Source: Rhodovibrio salinarum DSM 9154 (GTDB taxonomy: Bacteria > Pseudomonadota > Alphaproteobacteria > Kiloniellales > Rhodovibrionaceae). From it: DNA of 64,000 bases. The notes beneath the pieces were generated by a model. The model did no database searches and was not told the origin of the DNA. It saw only the letters and a program-made list of their open reading frames with translations. Made by a program: the position numbers and the translations under genes. Location: contig NZ_KI911559.1 of assembly GCF_000515255.1 (NCBI RefSeq), forward strand, positions 62,001-126,000, written 5' to 3'. Within the stretch, counting starts at the first letter, position 1. The number at the start of each line of letters is the position of its first letter. Below, piece after piece: positions 37,745-46,556 of the stretch.

Positions 37745-39243
37745 TGTTCACCCCCTTCCTGGGCCGGGCTGTCTTGAGATGCACCGTCCTCTGCCGCGTC
37801 CTCGCAAGCGGGCTGCTCGTCCGGCCAGGTGCGCTCTCCCTGCGCGTTCTCGACAACGATCTGCCCACAGTGCGTGCCGAAGTGGATCGTCATTTCACCC
37901 TGCTTGTTGATGAAGAACAGTTCACCGTCCTGATCGACCACCAAGGAGTGGCCTTCGCTAAAGGAGTTCACCGCGGAATAGTTGGCCGGAATGGCGAGCG
38001 CGCCCTCCCGGTCGATAAACCCGAACAACCGGCCAGAAACATCCGATCGCAGGAAAAAGGCCCGTCCTTCGGTCATGGGACCAAGAACGTCGAAGAACGG
38101 CCCGATGACTTTCTTCCCTTGGGCATCGAGGAAGCCCTCTTTGTGCGCCTCCGCGTCGCGGTACGGGACCAGTCCTTCGCTTCCCGTTTCATAGGTCAGC
38201 TTGTAGAGACCTTCGATACGCGCCAGTTCCTGCCCCTTAGGATCGATCAGTGCAGTTGCCCTCTCGTCCTCCAAGATCCGGGCATAGCGGTTCATTCCGG
38301 AAATCGGGAACGTCCTCTCGGCGTCCAGGTCCAGGATGCTGCCGTCGGCCTTGACGAAGATCGTCTCGTTGCCGTCATAAGCACGCGCCACCTGCTGCGG
38401 CAGGGTAAATTTTATTTGATCGAAGCGCGGCTGAAGGCGCCAGTTCCCCTGCGCATCGACCGCCCCCCTCCGCGAGCCGAAGGTCAGGACCGCCAAATCC
38501 CCCATAGGCGTGATATCCTCTAGCGGACTGGTGGTCTCAAAGAGCGTCTCCCCCGCGCGGTTGATGAGGCGCGCCCCGCCGCTGGCGGGTTGCACGAGGA
38601 TACGCCCGTGCTTCATCTCCTGCGGTCGCGCGCTCAAGCCGGTCGCGATCACCTCGCCCGTTTCCGGCGCGGCCAGCGTGTAAGAGCTTTCGCTGTCTTC
38701 CCGCTCGGTCAGCAGATAGAGGCCCGAGGCGAGGCGCTCGGGTTCTCGGTAGCTGGCATACGCGGGATCGATCACCCAATTGCCCGCGCGGTCGATGATG
38801 CCCCACACCTGCTCACTCGGCTTTGATCCTGGCATCTCGGCTGCTGCGAAACCGCCGGAGAATTCCGTCACATCGGTGAAGACAGGCTCGCTGATCGTCT
38901 TGCTGGCATCGACATCCCACAGGCCATAACGCGGTCCCCGGCGATCGGAAACACGCTGGCGGTAGGTTAGAATGCCGTCGGTTATCTCGCCGCGATTGCG
39001 GAAGACCGCACGCCGTACCGCATGCTCCGTGCCGTCATCGGCCACGATCAACCCGTCGTCGCTCCCCGGCTTCCGGGCAAGCGCGTAGCCGTCAGTAAAA
39101 GAGGATAAATCGGCATACTTCGGGTCGATGACCCAGTCGCCGTTAGCCCCGATCGCGCCATAAAGGCGCGCGTCGTTGCGCACGCGCACCGGCCCCTGTT
39201 TGACGTAGGACGCATAGACCTCGGCCCAGTCCTCCTGGGTCAC
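37741..39243 (-). CDS. WG-repeat protein without signal peptide, 500 residues
   Basis: WG-type repeats run throughout (RLYGAIGANGDWVIDPKYAD, QVWGIIDRAGNWVIDPAYAS), and the tail has the same CG...R-WP...C pattern as the 962-residue paralogue. There is no signal peptide. It starts with a GTG that overlaps the upstream stop by four bases. Residues from the GTG on (TQEDWAEVYASYVKQG) align with the middle of the paralogue (TPEVRDKVGEYGLEVVQ), so this looks like the C-terminal half of a split protein. The C-terminus is acidic and Q/E-rich. Confidence 0.78.
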   Translation of the reverse strand: MTQEDWAEVYASYVKQGPVRVRNDARLYGAIGANGDWVIDPKYADLSSFTDGYALARKPGSDDGLIVADDGTEHAVRRAVFRNRGEITDGILTYRQRVSDRRGPRYGLWDVDASKTISEPVFTDVTEFSGGFAAAEMPGSKPSEQVWGIIDRAGNWVIDPAYASYREPERLASGLYLLTEREDSESSYTLAAPETGEVIATGLSARPQEMKHGRILVQPASGGARLINRAGETLFETTSPLEDITPMGDLAVLTFGSRRGAVDAQGNWRLQPRFDQIKFTLPQQVARAYDGNETIFVKADGSILDLDAERTFPISGMNRYARILEDERATALIDPKGQELARIEGLYKLTYETGSEGLVPYRDAEAHKEGFLDAQGKKVIGPFFDVLGPMTEGRAFFLRSDVSGRLFGFIDREGALAIPANYSAVNSFSEGHSLVVDQDGELFFINKQGEMTIHFGTHCGQIVVENAQGERTWPDEQPACEDAAEDGASQDSPAQEGGEQ

Positions 39244-40499
39244 GATCGCGCCTCCCGGGATAAAATCGCCGGGGCGGCGTTCACGTCTTTCGGGCGCAAC
39301 TCCGCGAGCGGTAGTGTGGCCTCATTGGCTGCGGTGGCAGGCAAAGGCGTGACGTAATAATCCTCAAGGCGCGCCGTCGTCTCGTCGTCGAGCACCGCAG
39401 TTCCATCCGGACTAAAAGGCTCGACCGGCTGAGATTCTTTATCGTATATCCAGAGATAGTCGCCTTTTACGCGGCCAGAGTCGAAATCGGCGAAGGTTTT
39501 GGTCACGACCTCGCCTGCCGCGTTGATGATCACGACCCCCTCGTCGATCTGGAAGTAAGTGGGGAGCTCATCGCGGTTGATCTGGCGCGGTCTCTTACCA
39601 AGCGACACGAGCGTATTGCCGTCATTGCCCAGCAACAGCTTGGTGCGATCTTGTTGCCGGACATACCAGATGCCGGGTGCGACCAGCGAGATGGTCCGGA
39701 ACACAGGTTGCGTCAGCGCCTGCCCCTGGCGATCCACGAGCTGCCAACCGTCGTCGCGCTTAAGTGCAAAGGCCTCGCCATCGGTTTTCGGCAAGTACCG
39801 CGTGTGCAACGTTTCCGGGGCAACGATCCATGCGCCATCCGCGTCCAGCAGGCCCCACTGCCCGCGATAGCGGCTGTCCCGTATCAGGACGAACAAACCG
39901 CCCTCGACAGACGGCGCCGGCTCCACCCGCATCGTCTTGTCGGGCAGGGTGAGCACCGTCTCGGACGCCGCGTTCCAGACTTTGGGGACGACCGGCACTT
40001 CAATCGGCGTCAGCGAGAGTTCGCTCTGATTCCCCGGCTCAAGGTAACGCGCGCCAAGCGGAAAGCGCTTCACAACGGCCCCGGTCCGGTCGATCAGGCT
40101 GAATTCCTCCCCCTCTTCGACGACGGCAACACCGGCGGCATTGAAAGAATTGGCCGAATCGTAATGCGGTGAAATCACAAATGCGCCAGACGTATCGATG
40201 TAGCCCCACTTGCCGTCGAGCTTTACCTGAGCAAGCCCATTGGCAAAGGGGGCCGCCTTCTCGAAACGCGGCGCGATCGCCATCTGACCGTCATAGTCGA
40301 TATAGCCATAGACCGGCGCCTTATCTAACGACTCGACCGATCCAGTCGGCACAAGAGCCCGCCCGTCGTGAAACGTGCCGAAGCAACTGACAGGGTCCCG
40401 CCAATCGCAACTCCGCGGCCAATTCTGAGCTGCCAAGGCAGGCGAGGCGGCAAGAACCAACGCAAGACAAATGGCCATACGCAGCCGGAGGCAAGTCAT
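39240..40499 (-). CDS. Secreted WG-repeat protein, 419 residues
   Basis: A protein with a clear signal peptide (about 1-25, MTCLRLRMAICLALVLAASP, ending ALA) followed by WG repeats (PVYGYIDYDGQMAIAPRFEK, GKWGYIDTSGAFVISPHYD). The start at 40499 has an excellent ribosome site, AAGGAGAG. It matches the N-terminal half of the 962-residue paralogue, and with the next gene (500 residues) it adds up to about the same length. First gene of the three-gene WG operon; it faces a small secreted-protein gene across an AT-rich spacer. Confidence 0.8.
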   Translation of the reverse strand: MTCLRLRMAICLALVLAASPALAAQNWPRSCDWRDPVSCFGTFHDGRALVPTGSVESLDKAPVYGYIDYDGQMAIAPRFEKAAPFANGLAQVKLDGKWGYIDTSGAFVISPHYDSANSFNAAGVAVVEEGEEFSLIDRTGAVVKRFPLGARYLEPGNQSELSLTPIEVPVVPKVWNAASETVLTLPDKTMRVEPAPSVEGGLFVLIRDSRYRGQWGLLDADGAWIVAPETLHTRYLPKTDGEAFALKRDDGWQLVDRQGQALTQPVFRTISLVAPGIWYVRQQDRTKLLLGNDGNTLVSLGKRPRQINRDELPTYFQIDEGVVIINAAGEVVTKTFADFDSGRVKGDYLWIYDKESQPVEPFSPDGTAVLDDETTARLEDYYVTPLPATAANEATLPLAELRPKDVNAAPAILSREARS

Positions 40500-41040
40500 A
40501 AACTCTCCTTTACACACCGCCCCTAAAGGCGACGGACAGACGGTCGAATAGCCGAAAGACAAACGCGCCAGAATGTCGCGCATTCGTGGTAGTTCGGCTC
40601 TTAGCAGCGGGGGTGGACCCCGTCAAATCGCCCTGATCGGCCCGCCAAATCGTCAATGGACCGATTCTTCGATCTTCCAAGACGTTCAGATTCGAGCCTT
40701 GCGCCACGTATTTGTGAGATTTGGCTAAACCGGAATGTCTCACCAAAAAGCCCGGTTTTCCGCCAGAACGAGCGGAACGAGGCGGCCGAACGGCCTAATA
40801 CCGAGGCACTCAGCAGTATAACTCAGGCCGCCGCTACTATAGGCAAACGCCCACACCAAAAACAATCCCCACCCCTATTAACCATATGTGATGTGATGAC
40901 TTATAGGAAAATATATATTCTTTTTTCACTGCGATGACACAGGACTTTCACTGTGAAGGCAGTGCTATTTTGGGGAACAAAGGGGTCAGTTTTCCAAAAA
41001 TTCGCTGCTCGATACCCAGCACCTCTACCGAGGAAGTAAA
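40500..41040. other. AT-rich divergent spacer
   Basis: This 541-base spacer is visibly poorer in G+C than its flanks, especially at 40800-41000. It would hold the promoters of the leftward WG operon and the rightward secreted-protein gene. A hairpin-like element (CACTGC at 40927, GCAGTG at 40959, with TTCACTGTGAA inside) lies in it. No gene was recognised. Confidence 0.5.
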
Positions 41041-41649
41041 ATGAACCTGCGTACGGCTGTTGCCGCTGTGGCTATCCTCTGCATCTCACCCATGGCTGTA
41101 TCGGCTGACCAGCAACCTGACTGGGCGGACCCCAATCACACCGAAATCGACTACTCCGGATTTCGCTGGAGAATTGCGTCCGGCGGAGGCGAACACCCCA
41201 TCACCGGGTGGTGGGTCTACCGGGATAATACCGATGAGTACGATGGATTGATCCAGGTGATCACCGTCGAAAACGCCTCCTATTACGTCAACCATGGCGC
41301 CTATCACACCCTTATGGCGAACTGCTTCAACGGCACGATGATGCTCGCGCTGAACCCTGAAGAGACCAATTGGCAGGTCAACGAGAGTGGGCAGGTCGAT
41401 GTGCGCTTTTCGATCGACGGCGGCGAGAGGCATGCCGAAGCATGGCGAGCCACCTCGAATGGCAGCAAAGCGGTTCTGGAGAATGCAGAAGCCGATGAGC
41501 TGATGACGCGCTTCGAGGATGCCGATCAGGTGCATTTCGCGCTGAGCAATGCCGAGGGGAAAAATCTCGAGATCACCTTCGACATGGCGGGCGCCGCCAA
41601 AGCATTCGCCTATGTGCGCGAAAACTGCACCTCCGATTCCAGCCAATAA
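41041..41649 (+). CDS. Small secreted protein, VasI-like or unknown
   Basis: A 202-residue protein with a signal peptide (1-22, ending VSA) and two cysteines, C94 in MANCFNGT and C196 in VRENCTS, that could form a disulfide. The segment from about 115 to 196 (VDVRFSIDGGERHAEAWRA, ITFDMAGAAKAFAYVRENC) resembles type VI secretion-associated VasI-type proteins, but no secretion genes are nearby, so the match is weak. The ribosome site GAGGAAGT is close to the ATG. The function is unknown. Confidence 0.65.
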   Translation: MNLRTAVAAVAILCISPMAVSADQQPDWADPNHTEIDYSGFRWRIASGGGEHPITGWWVYRDNTDEYDGLIQVITVENASYYVNHGAYHTLMANCFNGTMMLALNPEETNWQVNESGQVDVRFSIDGGERHAEAWRATSNGSKAVLENAEADELMTRFEDADQVHFALSNAEGKNLEITFDMAGAAKAFAYVRENCTSDSSQ

Positions 41650-41781
41650 AATGCGCACGGCAGGCAGCAGGCCGGCGTTGTCACCCTGCCGCCACGCCGC
41701 ACGTTCGCATCGGCGATCCCTGATCCTGACGTATGCGCCCCTGCCGGCGGGCCAGGCCCTAATGCCTCACATGGACAGGCG

Positions 41782-42819
41782 CTAGAACAGGAGTTGCGCC
41801 TTGACCGCCTGCGTGCGGTCGCCGGCGAGCTGGAACGCTTCGGAAAAGCTGTCGAGCGGCAGTTGGTGGGTGATCATCGGCGCCACATCGATCGCCTGCG
41901 TATCGATCAACTTCGCCGCGTCCGCGAACTCCGCATGGAAGCGGTGGGTACCGACGAGGTCGATTTCCTTGCCGACGACCGCGTTGATCGGAACCGACAT
42001 GTCGCCGGTCACCCCGACCTGAACGATGCGGCCGAGCGGCCGTACCGTGGCGATCGCCGAGGCGAGCGCCGGCGCCGCGGCCGAACACTCGAAGGCCACG
42101 TCGAAGGTGCCCTTGTCCTTGCCGTAGGCATCGAGCACATCGCTTTGCTCAGCGGTATTGATGGTCTGGCTGGCCCCCATCGCCCGCGCAACCGACAGCG
42201 GCGTGTCATGCAGGTCCGTAACAACGACTTCGGCCGCGCCGCGATGTCTGGCGACGGCCGCGCAGAGCGCGCCGATCGGGCCCGCTCCGGTCACCAGAAC
42301 GCGCCTGCCGGACAGGTCGCCAGCCCGGTTTGCCGCATGCAGACAGACGGCAAGCGGCTCCGCGCAGGCGCCGCGCGTCAGACTGGTCTCCTGCGACAGC
42401 AGTTCGCATTGGCTGGCTGACACCACCATGTGCTCGCGAAACCCGCCCTGCTCGTGGGGAAGCCGCATCGCGGAGCCGAGGAACCGCATGTTGAGGCAAT
42501 GGTTGAAGTGCCCCTCCGCGCAATAGCGGCACTCCCCACATGGGCGGCTTGGGTTGAGCGCCACCTTGTCGCCAATGGCGAGGCCCGTGACCCCCTCGCC
42601 CAGCACCTCGACCGTCCCAGCGACCTCGTGCCCGAGGATGATCGGTTCCTTCACGCGGATCGGGCCGAAGCCGCCGTCGTGGAAGTAGTGCAGGTCCGAG
42701 CCACAAATCCCGCCGGCGCCCATGCGCACGCGGACCTCGCCGCGCTCCGGTTCGGCAAGGGGAAGCGTCTCGAGGCGGAGATCGTGCTCGCTATGCAAGC
42801 GGCAAACGCGGGTTTCCAT
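41782..42819 (-). CDS. Zinc-dependent L-idonate/L-gulonate 5-dehydrogenase-like enzyme
   Basis: A 345-residue medium-chain dehydrogenase. Catalytic zinc ligands are C39, H64 and E65 with E154 nearby; structural zinc cysteines are C94, C97, C100 and C108; NAD binds at GAGPIG (178-183). It resembles L-idonate 5-dehydrogenase and the RspB-type L-gulonate 5-dehydrogenase. With UxuB and UxuA encoded across the divergent promoter, L-gulonate to D-fructuronate is the more coherent reaction; L-idonate to 5-ketogluconate is the alternative. Last gene of the GntR-TRAP operon. Confidence 0.87.
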   Translation of the reverse strand: METRVCRLHSEHDLRLETLPLAEPERGEVRVRMGAGGICGSDLHYFHDGGFGPIRVKEPIILGHEVAGTVEVLGEGVTGLAIGDKVALNPSRPCGECRYCAEGHFNHCLNMRFLGSAMRLPHEQGGFREHMVVSASQCELLSQETSLTRGACAEPLAVCLHAANRAGDLSGRRVLVTGAGPIGALCAAVARHRGAAEVVVTDLHDTPLSVARAMGASQTINTAEQSDVLDAYGKDKGTFDVAFECSAAAPALASAIATVRPLGRIVQVGVTGDMSVPINAVVGKEIDLVGTHRFHAEFADAAKLIDTQAIDVAPMITHQLPLDSFSEAFQLAGDRTQAVKAQLLF

Positions 42820-42828
42820 GAAGGCCTC

Positions 42829-44106
42829 TCAATCGAAGATCGCGGTTGGCAACCAGGTGGCCAGCGCCGGGATGTACGACACCAACAGCAAGATAATGAT
42901 GTTGGTCACCAGGAACGGCAGCACGGCGCGCACCACCGGCGCCAAGGGTAAACGGGCGATGTTAGCGCAGACGAACAGGCACACCCCGACCGGGGGCGTG
43001 GTCAGCCCGATCATCAGGTTCAAGACGGCGAAGACCGCGAAGTGCAAGGGATCGACGCCAACGCCCTCGGCCAGCGTCAGCAGGGGCACGAAGAGAACGA
43101 TCAGGGCTGCGATCGTCTCCATGAACATCCCGATGCACAACAGGAAGACGTTGATCAGCAGGATCACGACGTACTTGTTGTCGGTGACCGACAGCACCGC
43201 GTCCGCGATCATCTGCGGAATCCGTTCGGAAACCAGGATCCAGCCGAAGACGTTGGCGAAGCCCACCAGTACCAGGATCGCGGCGGACGCGATCGCGGAA
43301 TCGACGACGATTTTCGGCACCTTCTTGAGCGGCAGTTCGCCGTAGACGAAGGCGCCGACCAGGAAGGCGTAGAAGCTGGCGACGACGGCGGTCTCGGTCG
43401 GCGTCATCATGCCGGACAGCAGGCCGCCCACGATCAGCGCCGTCATGAAAAGTGCCCAAAAGGCACCGAAGAACGAGCGGCCAAGCTCGCCCATGCCTTG
43501 CCATGGCTGGCGCGGGAACTGCTTGCGAACCGCGATCACGTAGGTCGTCACCATCATGGCGAGACCCAGCAGGATCCCGGGCACCGCGCCGGCCATGAAC
43601 ATCCGCCCGACGGAAACGCCCGACAGCGAACCCACGATAATCATCGGCACGGACGGCGGGATCATCGGCCCCACCGTCGAGGAGGCGGCTGTGACGGCGG
43701 CGGAGAAGTTCGCCGGATAGCCCGCCTTCTTCATCCCCGGGATCATGACACCGCCAATCGATGCGGAATCGGCCACGGCTGTGCCGGAAATGCCGCCAAA
43801 CAGCATCGAGGCGGCCACGTTCGAAAGCCCGAGCCCGCCACGCAACCAGCCGACGATCGCGTTGGCGAACCGCACGATGCGCTCGGTGATGCCGCCATGG
43901 TTCATCAGATTGCCGGCCAGGATGAAGCCGGGGATCGACAGCAGAACGAAGACGTCCATGCCCGCGTACATCTTCTGCGGGATCACGACGAGCGGCAAAC
44001 CCGCGGAAACGATGTAGGCAAGCGACGCCAGCCCGAGGGTGACCGCCACGGGAATCCCGACGATCAGTCCGCCGAGAAACACACCAACTAACAGCGCCAG
44101 ACTCAT
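42829..44106 (-). CDS. TRAP transporter large permease (DctM family)
   Basis: A 425-residue membrane protein of normal family length. GGLGLSNVAASMLFGGISGTAVAD (split around 90-115) and SSTVGPMIPPSVPMIIVG are the DctM core motifs. It starts two bases after the small-permease stop and precedes the zinc dehydrogenase by nine bases. With its DctP and DctQ partners it should import a hexonate. Confidence 0.92.
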   Translation of the reverse strand: MSLALLVGVFLGGLIVGIPVAVTLGLASLAYIVSAGLPLVVIPQKMYAGMDVFVLLSIPGFILAGNLMNHGGITERIVRFANAIVGWLRGGLGLSNVAASMLFGGISGTAVADSASIGGVMIPGMKKAGYPANFSAAVTAASSTVGPMIPPSVPMIIVGSLSGVSVGRMFMAGAVPGILLGLAMMVTTYVIAVRKQFPRQPWQGMGELGRSFFGAFWALFMTALIVGGLLSGMMTPTETAVVASFYAFLVGAFVYGELPLKKVPKIVVDSAIASAAILVLVGFANVFGWILVSERIPQMIADAVLSVTDNKYVVILLINVFLLCIGMFMETIAALIVLFVPLLTLAEGVGVDPLHFAVFAVLNLMIGLTTPPVGVCLFVCANIARLPLAPVVRAVLPFLVTNIIILLLVSYIPALATWLPTAIFD

Positions 44107-44108
44107 GA

Positions 44109-44612
44109 CTATGGCTCGCTATCGACGGCGGGATGGCCGTCGGATTTTCCGGAAAGCATCGCAATCGCCCGCGACAATGCGAAGATCATGAGGATCACCA
44201 GCAGCGCCAGGATGCTGCCGTGCACCAGGTCCATCCTGAGCGTCAAAACCGGCGAGGTTTGACGCACGCCGATCGAGACGAAACGCCAGGTCGGGATCAG
44301 CAGGACCGCGCAGAGGCCGGCGGTCGCAAGCGCTGCGAACAGGCGCAGACGCCAGGGCCAGCGGCCTGGCAGCGCCTCGCAAACGACGTCGACATTCACC
44401 AGATCGCCCGTCCGCAGCGACAGACCGGCGCCGAAGGCCACGAGCCAGAGCAGCGAATAGCGCGTCAGCTCCTCGGTCCAGGGCGGGGAGTCATTGAGAA
44501 TCGACCGGCCCACAACCTGGACAAGGACCGCCACAATGAGAGCGGCAAAGGCCAAACCGACCCCAAGCCGACATAGCGCGATGATCGCAGCGTGCAGTTT
44601 CCGGAACGCCAA
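44109..44612 (-). CDS. TRAP transporter small permease (DctQ family)
   Basis: About 167 residues with four hydrophobic helices and the DctQ motif LNDSPPWTEELTRYSLLWLVAFGAG. No ATG is available near the N-terminus. I chose a TTG at 44612 behind GGACGGGGG; a GTG at 44645 and a TTG at 44675 are alternatives without ribosome sites. Weak initiation plus the hairpin at 44698 would keep membrane subunits below the binding-protein level. Confidence 0.8.
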   Translation of the reverse strand: MAFRKLHAAIIALCRLGVGLAFAALIVAVLVQVVGRSILNDSPPWTEELTRYSLLWLVAFGAGLSLRTGDLVNVDVVCEALPGRWPWRLRLFAALATAGLCAVLLIPTWRFVSIGVRQTSPVLTLRMDLVHGSILALLVILMIFALSRAIAMLSGKSDGHPAVDSEP

Positions 44613-44697
44613 GCGCGCCCCCGTCCTGTGTGGATAATCGAACACAAGAGGCGGCCGGGAAGCCCAAAGGGCCAACCCGGCCGCGCAGGTCGCTCAA

Positions 44698-44719
44698 ACG
44701 CGGTCGTGTCTGACCGCGT
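44698..44719 (-). terminator. Intra-operon hairpin between dctP-like and dctQ-like genes
   Basis: Perfect eight-base arms ACGCGGTC/GACCGCGT around a six-base loop, starting six bases after the binding-protein stop. There is no T-run, so it is more likely a transcript-stabilising or attenuating structure than a full terminator. Confidence 0.5.
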
Positions 44720-44724
44720 CCGAC

Positions 44725-45699
44725 TTACTTGTCGAAGAGCTTCTTGACCGTGGGTCGGATTTCGTCGCTGACGTTGGAGAGCACGGCATCGCGGGCCTTG
44801 TCGGCGAAGGCCTGCTTGTCGACCTCGACAAACTCCATGCCCTTTTCCTTCAGCGTCTGCTTCAGCTCTTTCTCATCCTCGAGGAAGAGCTTGCGCTCGT
44901 AGGCCTGCGCACGCTTGGCCGCTTCCATCACGGCGTCCTGCTGCGCGTCCGTCATCTCCTGCCAAGTCATTTCCGAGATCGTGAGATAGATCCAGGAACG
45001 GACGTGCTCGGTGAGGTTCACATAGTCCTGAACTTCGGCGAAGTTGGCGGAGTTGATCAGCGCGAGCGGGTTCTCCTGCCCATCGATCGTGCCGTTCTGC
45101 AGCGAGGTGAAGACCTCGGAGAAGGCCATCGGGGTCGGATTGGCGCCAAGCGTCTTCCAGACATCGACGAACAGCGGGACATTCGGCACCCGCAGCTTGA
45201 GACCGTTCAGATCCTCCGGCGTCTTGATCGGACGGTTCGACGTCAGATTGCGCGGCCCCCGCGCGAAATAGGCGATCGGGCGGATCTGCGCCTTTTCGAT
45301 GATCTGCTGTTCGATCTCTTCGCCGATCTCGCCGCTTGCGACCTGGTCCATCTCGTCAAGAGAGGTGTAGGCGTAAGGGATGGCGAGCAGCGCCGCCTTC
45401 GGGGCCCAGTTCTGCAGACTCTCACCGGTGATCGTCATATCGGCCGTGCCGAGCTGCATCCCGTTGATGAGATCCATCTCGGAACCGAGCGATTCGTTGG
45501 GGTAAACCTCAACCTTGATCTCACCATCGGTGAGATCGGAGAGTTCCTCGCCGAACTTCACGGCCGCCTTGTGCCAGGTGTTCTCTTCATTGGCGAGGTG
45601 GCCCAGCTTGAGCGTCATCTCCTGCGACAGGGCCGGGCCCGACAGGAGCGTGGTGGCGACGGTGGCGCCAAGCAGGCATTTGCAGACTCGTTTCAGCAT
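44725..45699 (-). CDS. TRAP transporter substrate-binding protein (DctP family)
   Basis: A 324-residue periplasmic protein with a signal peptide (about 1-26, ending ALSQE). ESLGSEMDLINGMQLGTADM and R170 in GLKLRVPNVPLF are the family ligand-binding motifs. The ATG at 45699 follows GGGGAGGAC and lies 23 bases after the GntR stop, in the same operon. An upstream in-frame ATG at 45726 overlaps the regulator gene and is less likely. Confidence 0.92.
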   Translation of the reverse strand: MLKRVCKCLLGATVATTLLSGPALSQEMTLKLGHLANEENTWHKAAVKFGEELSDLTDGEIKVEVYPNESLGSEMDLINGMQLGTADMTITGESLQNWAPKAALLAIPYAYTSLDEMDQVASGEIGEEIEQQIIEKAQIRPIAYFARGPRNLTSNRPIKTPEDLNGLKLRVPNVPLFVDVWKTLGANPTPMAFSEVFTSLQNGTIDGQENPLALINSANFAEVQDYVNLTEHVRSWIYLTISEMTWQEMTDAQQDAVMEAAKRAQAYERKLFLEDEKELKQTLKEKGMEFVEVDKQAFADKARDAVLSNVSDEIRPTVKKLFDK

Positions 45700-45722
45700 A
45701 TTGTCCTCCCCATGCTGATTGT

Positions 45723-46433
45723 TCATTCGATCGGCTGTTGGCCGGGTTCGAAGAAGTCCGGATAGGCCCCGATGATGGTGGGCAGATCAGACAGCACCTT
45801 GCGCAGGTGCTCGCGCATCGCGGCTTCCGCGATCTCTCCTTCACCGCGTTCCACGGCATCGACGATGGCCAGGTGCTGCTCGATGAGCAGTTGCTTCGGG
45901 AACTCGCTCGCCGTCAGATAGCGCACCCGGTCCATTTGCGCCTTGATGTTTTCAAGAATTTTCCAGGCGCGGCCCTTACCGGCCGCATCCGCCAACGTGC
46001 GGTGGAAGGTTTCGTCCAGCTGCAAGAACTGGGCGGGGTCGCCATCAGGAACCTCGACCTGGCGCGCGACGAGATCTCTGAGGTCGGCGGCGACGTGCGC
46101 GTCCGCTGTCTCGGCGACCAGCCGGACGATGTCCGCCTCGATGGCTTCGCGCACGAAACGCGCATCCATAACGTCGGCTTCGGAGATCTTCCGCACGAAG
46201 GTGCCGCGCTGCGGCCGGATCTCCACCAACCCCTCTTCGGCAAGGCGGATAAAGGCTTCGCGCACCGGCTGTCGCGACAGCGTGTAGGTTTCGGCAATCT
46301 CCTGTTCGGAGAGCCGCATCCCAGGCACCAGCTCCGTCCGGATAATGCGTTCACGCAGGCTGCGCAGCAATTGCGGGCCGATCGGCGCCGCGACCTCCAG
46401 GGTGTGCTGCTGGGCTGGTGCCGTCTGCCGCAT
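45723..46433 (-). CDS. GntR-family (FCD) transcriptional regulator
   Basis: A 236-residue regulator with a winged helix at about 18-80 (LSEQEIAETYTLSRQPVREAF) and an FCD domain with the metal set D140, H144, H187 and H209. First gene of an operon with a TRAP transporter and a hexonate dehydrogenase, and divergent from uxuA-uxuB. The operator-like site at 46474-46493 in the shared 123-base spacer would let it control both directions. It is only distantly similar to the FadR-type regulator at 16023. Confidence 0.9.
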   Translation of the reverse strand: MRQTAPAQQHTLEVAAPIGPQLLRSLRERIIRTELVPGMRLSEQEIAETYTLSRQPVREAFIRLAEEGLVEIRPQRGTFVRKISEADVMDARFVREAIEADIVRLVAETADAHVAADLRDLVARQVEVPDGDPAQFLQLDETFHRTLADAAGKGRAWKILENIKAQMDRVRYLTASEFPKQLLIEQHLAIVDAVERGEGEIAEAAMREHLRKVLSDLPTIIGAYPDFFEPGQQPIE

Positions 46434-46473
46434 CTTCGCGACCGTCTCCGTTTCTACCGGTGCGAAGTAAAAT

Positions 46474-46493
46474 GTATACTACCATACTAGTCA
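46474..46493. promoter_or_regulatory. Operator-like site between gntR and uxuA
   Basis: GTATAC (46474-46479) is followed by CCATACTAGT (46482-46491). The minus strand reads ACTAGTATGG, close to the ATACTAGTATGA site at 12486. It is a variant of the motif seen in two other control regions, placed where it could regulate both divergent operons. Confidence 0.45.
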
Positions 46494-46556
46494 ACCGTTG
46501 CTGTCTTCGGTATGGATGATGGGGCCAATTCAAGCGACCGTGAAGGGAGATGCCGA

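Noticed and set aside
35945-37777. A 610-codon plus-strand frame
   Set aside because: It mirrors the 962-residue WG-repeat gene on the opposite strand; the minus strand has signal peptide, repeats and coupling.
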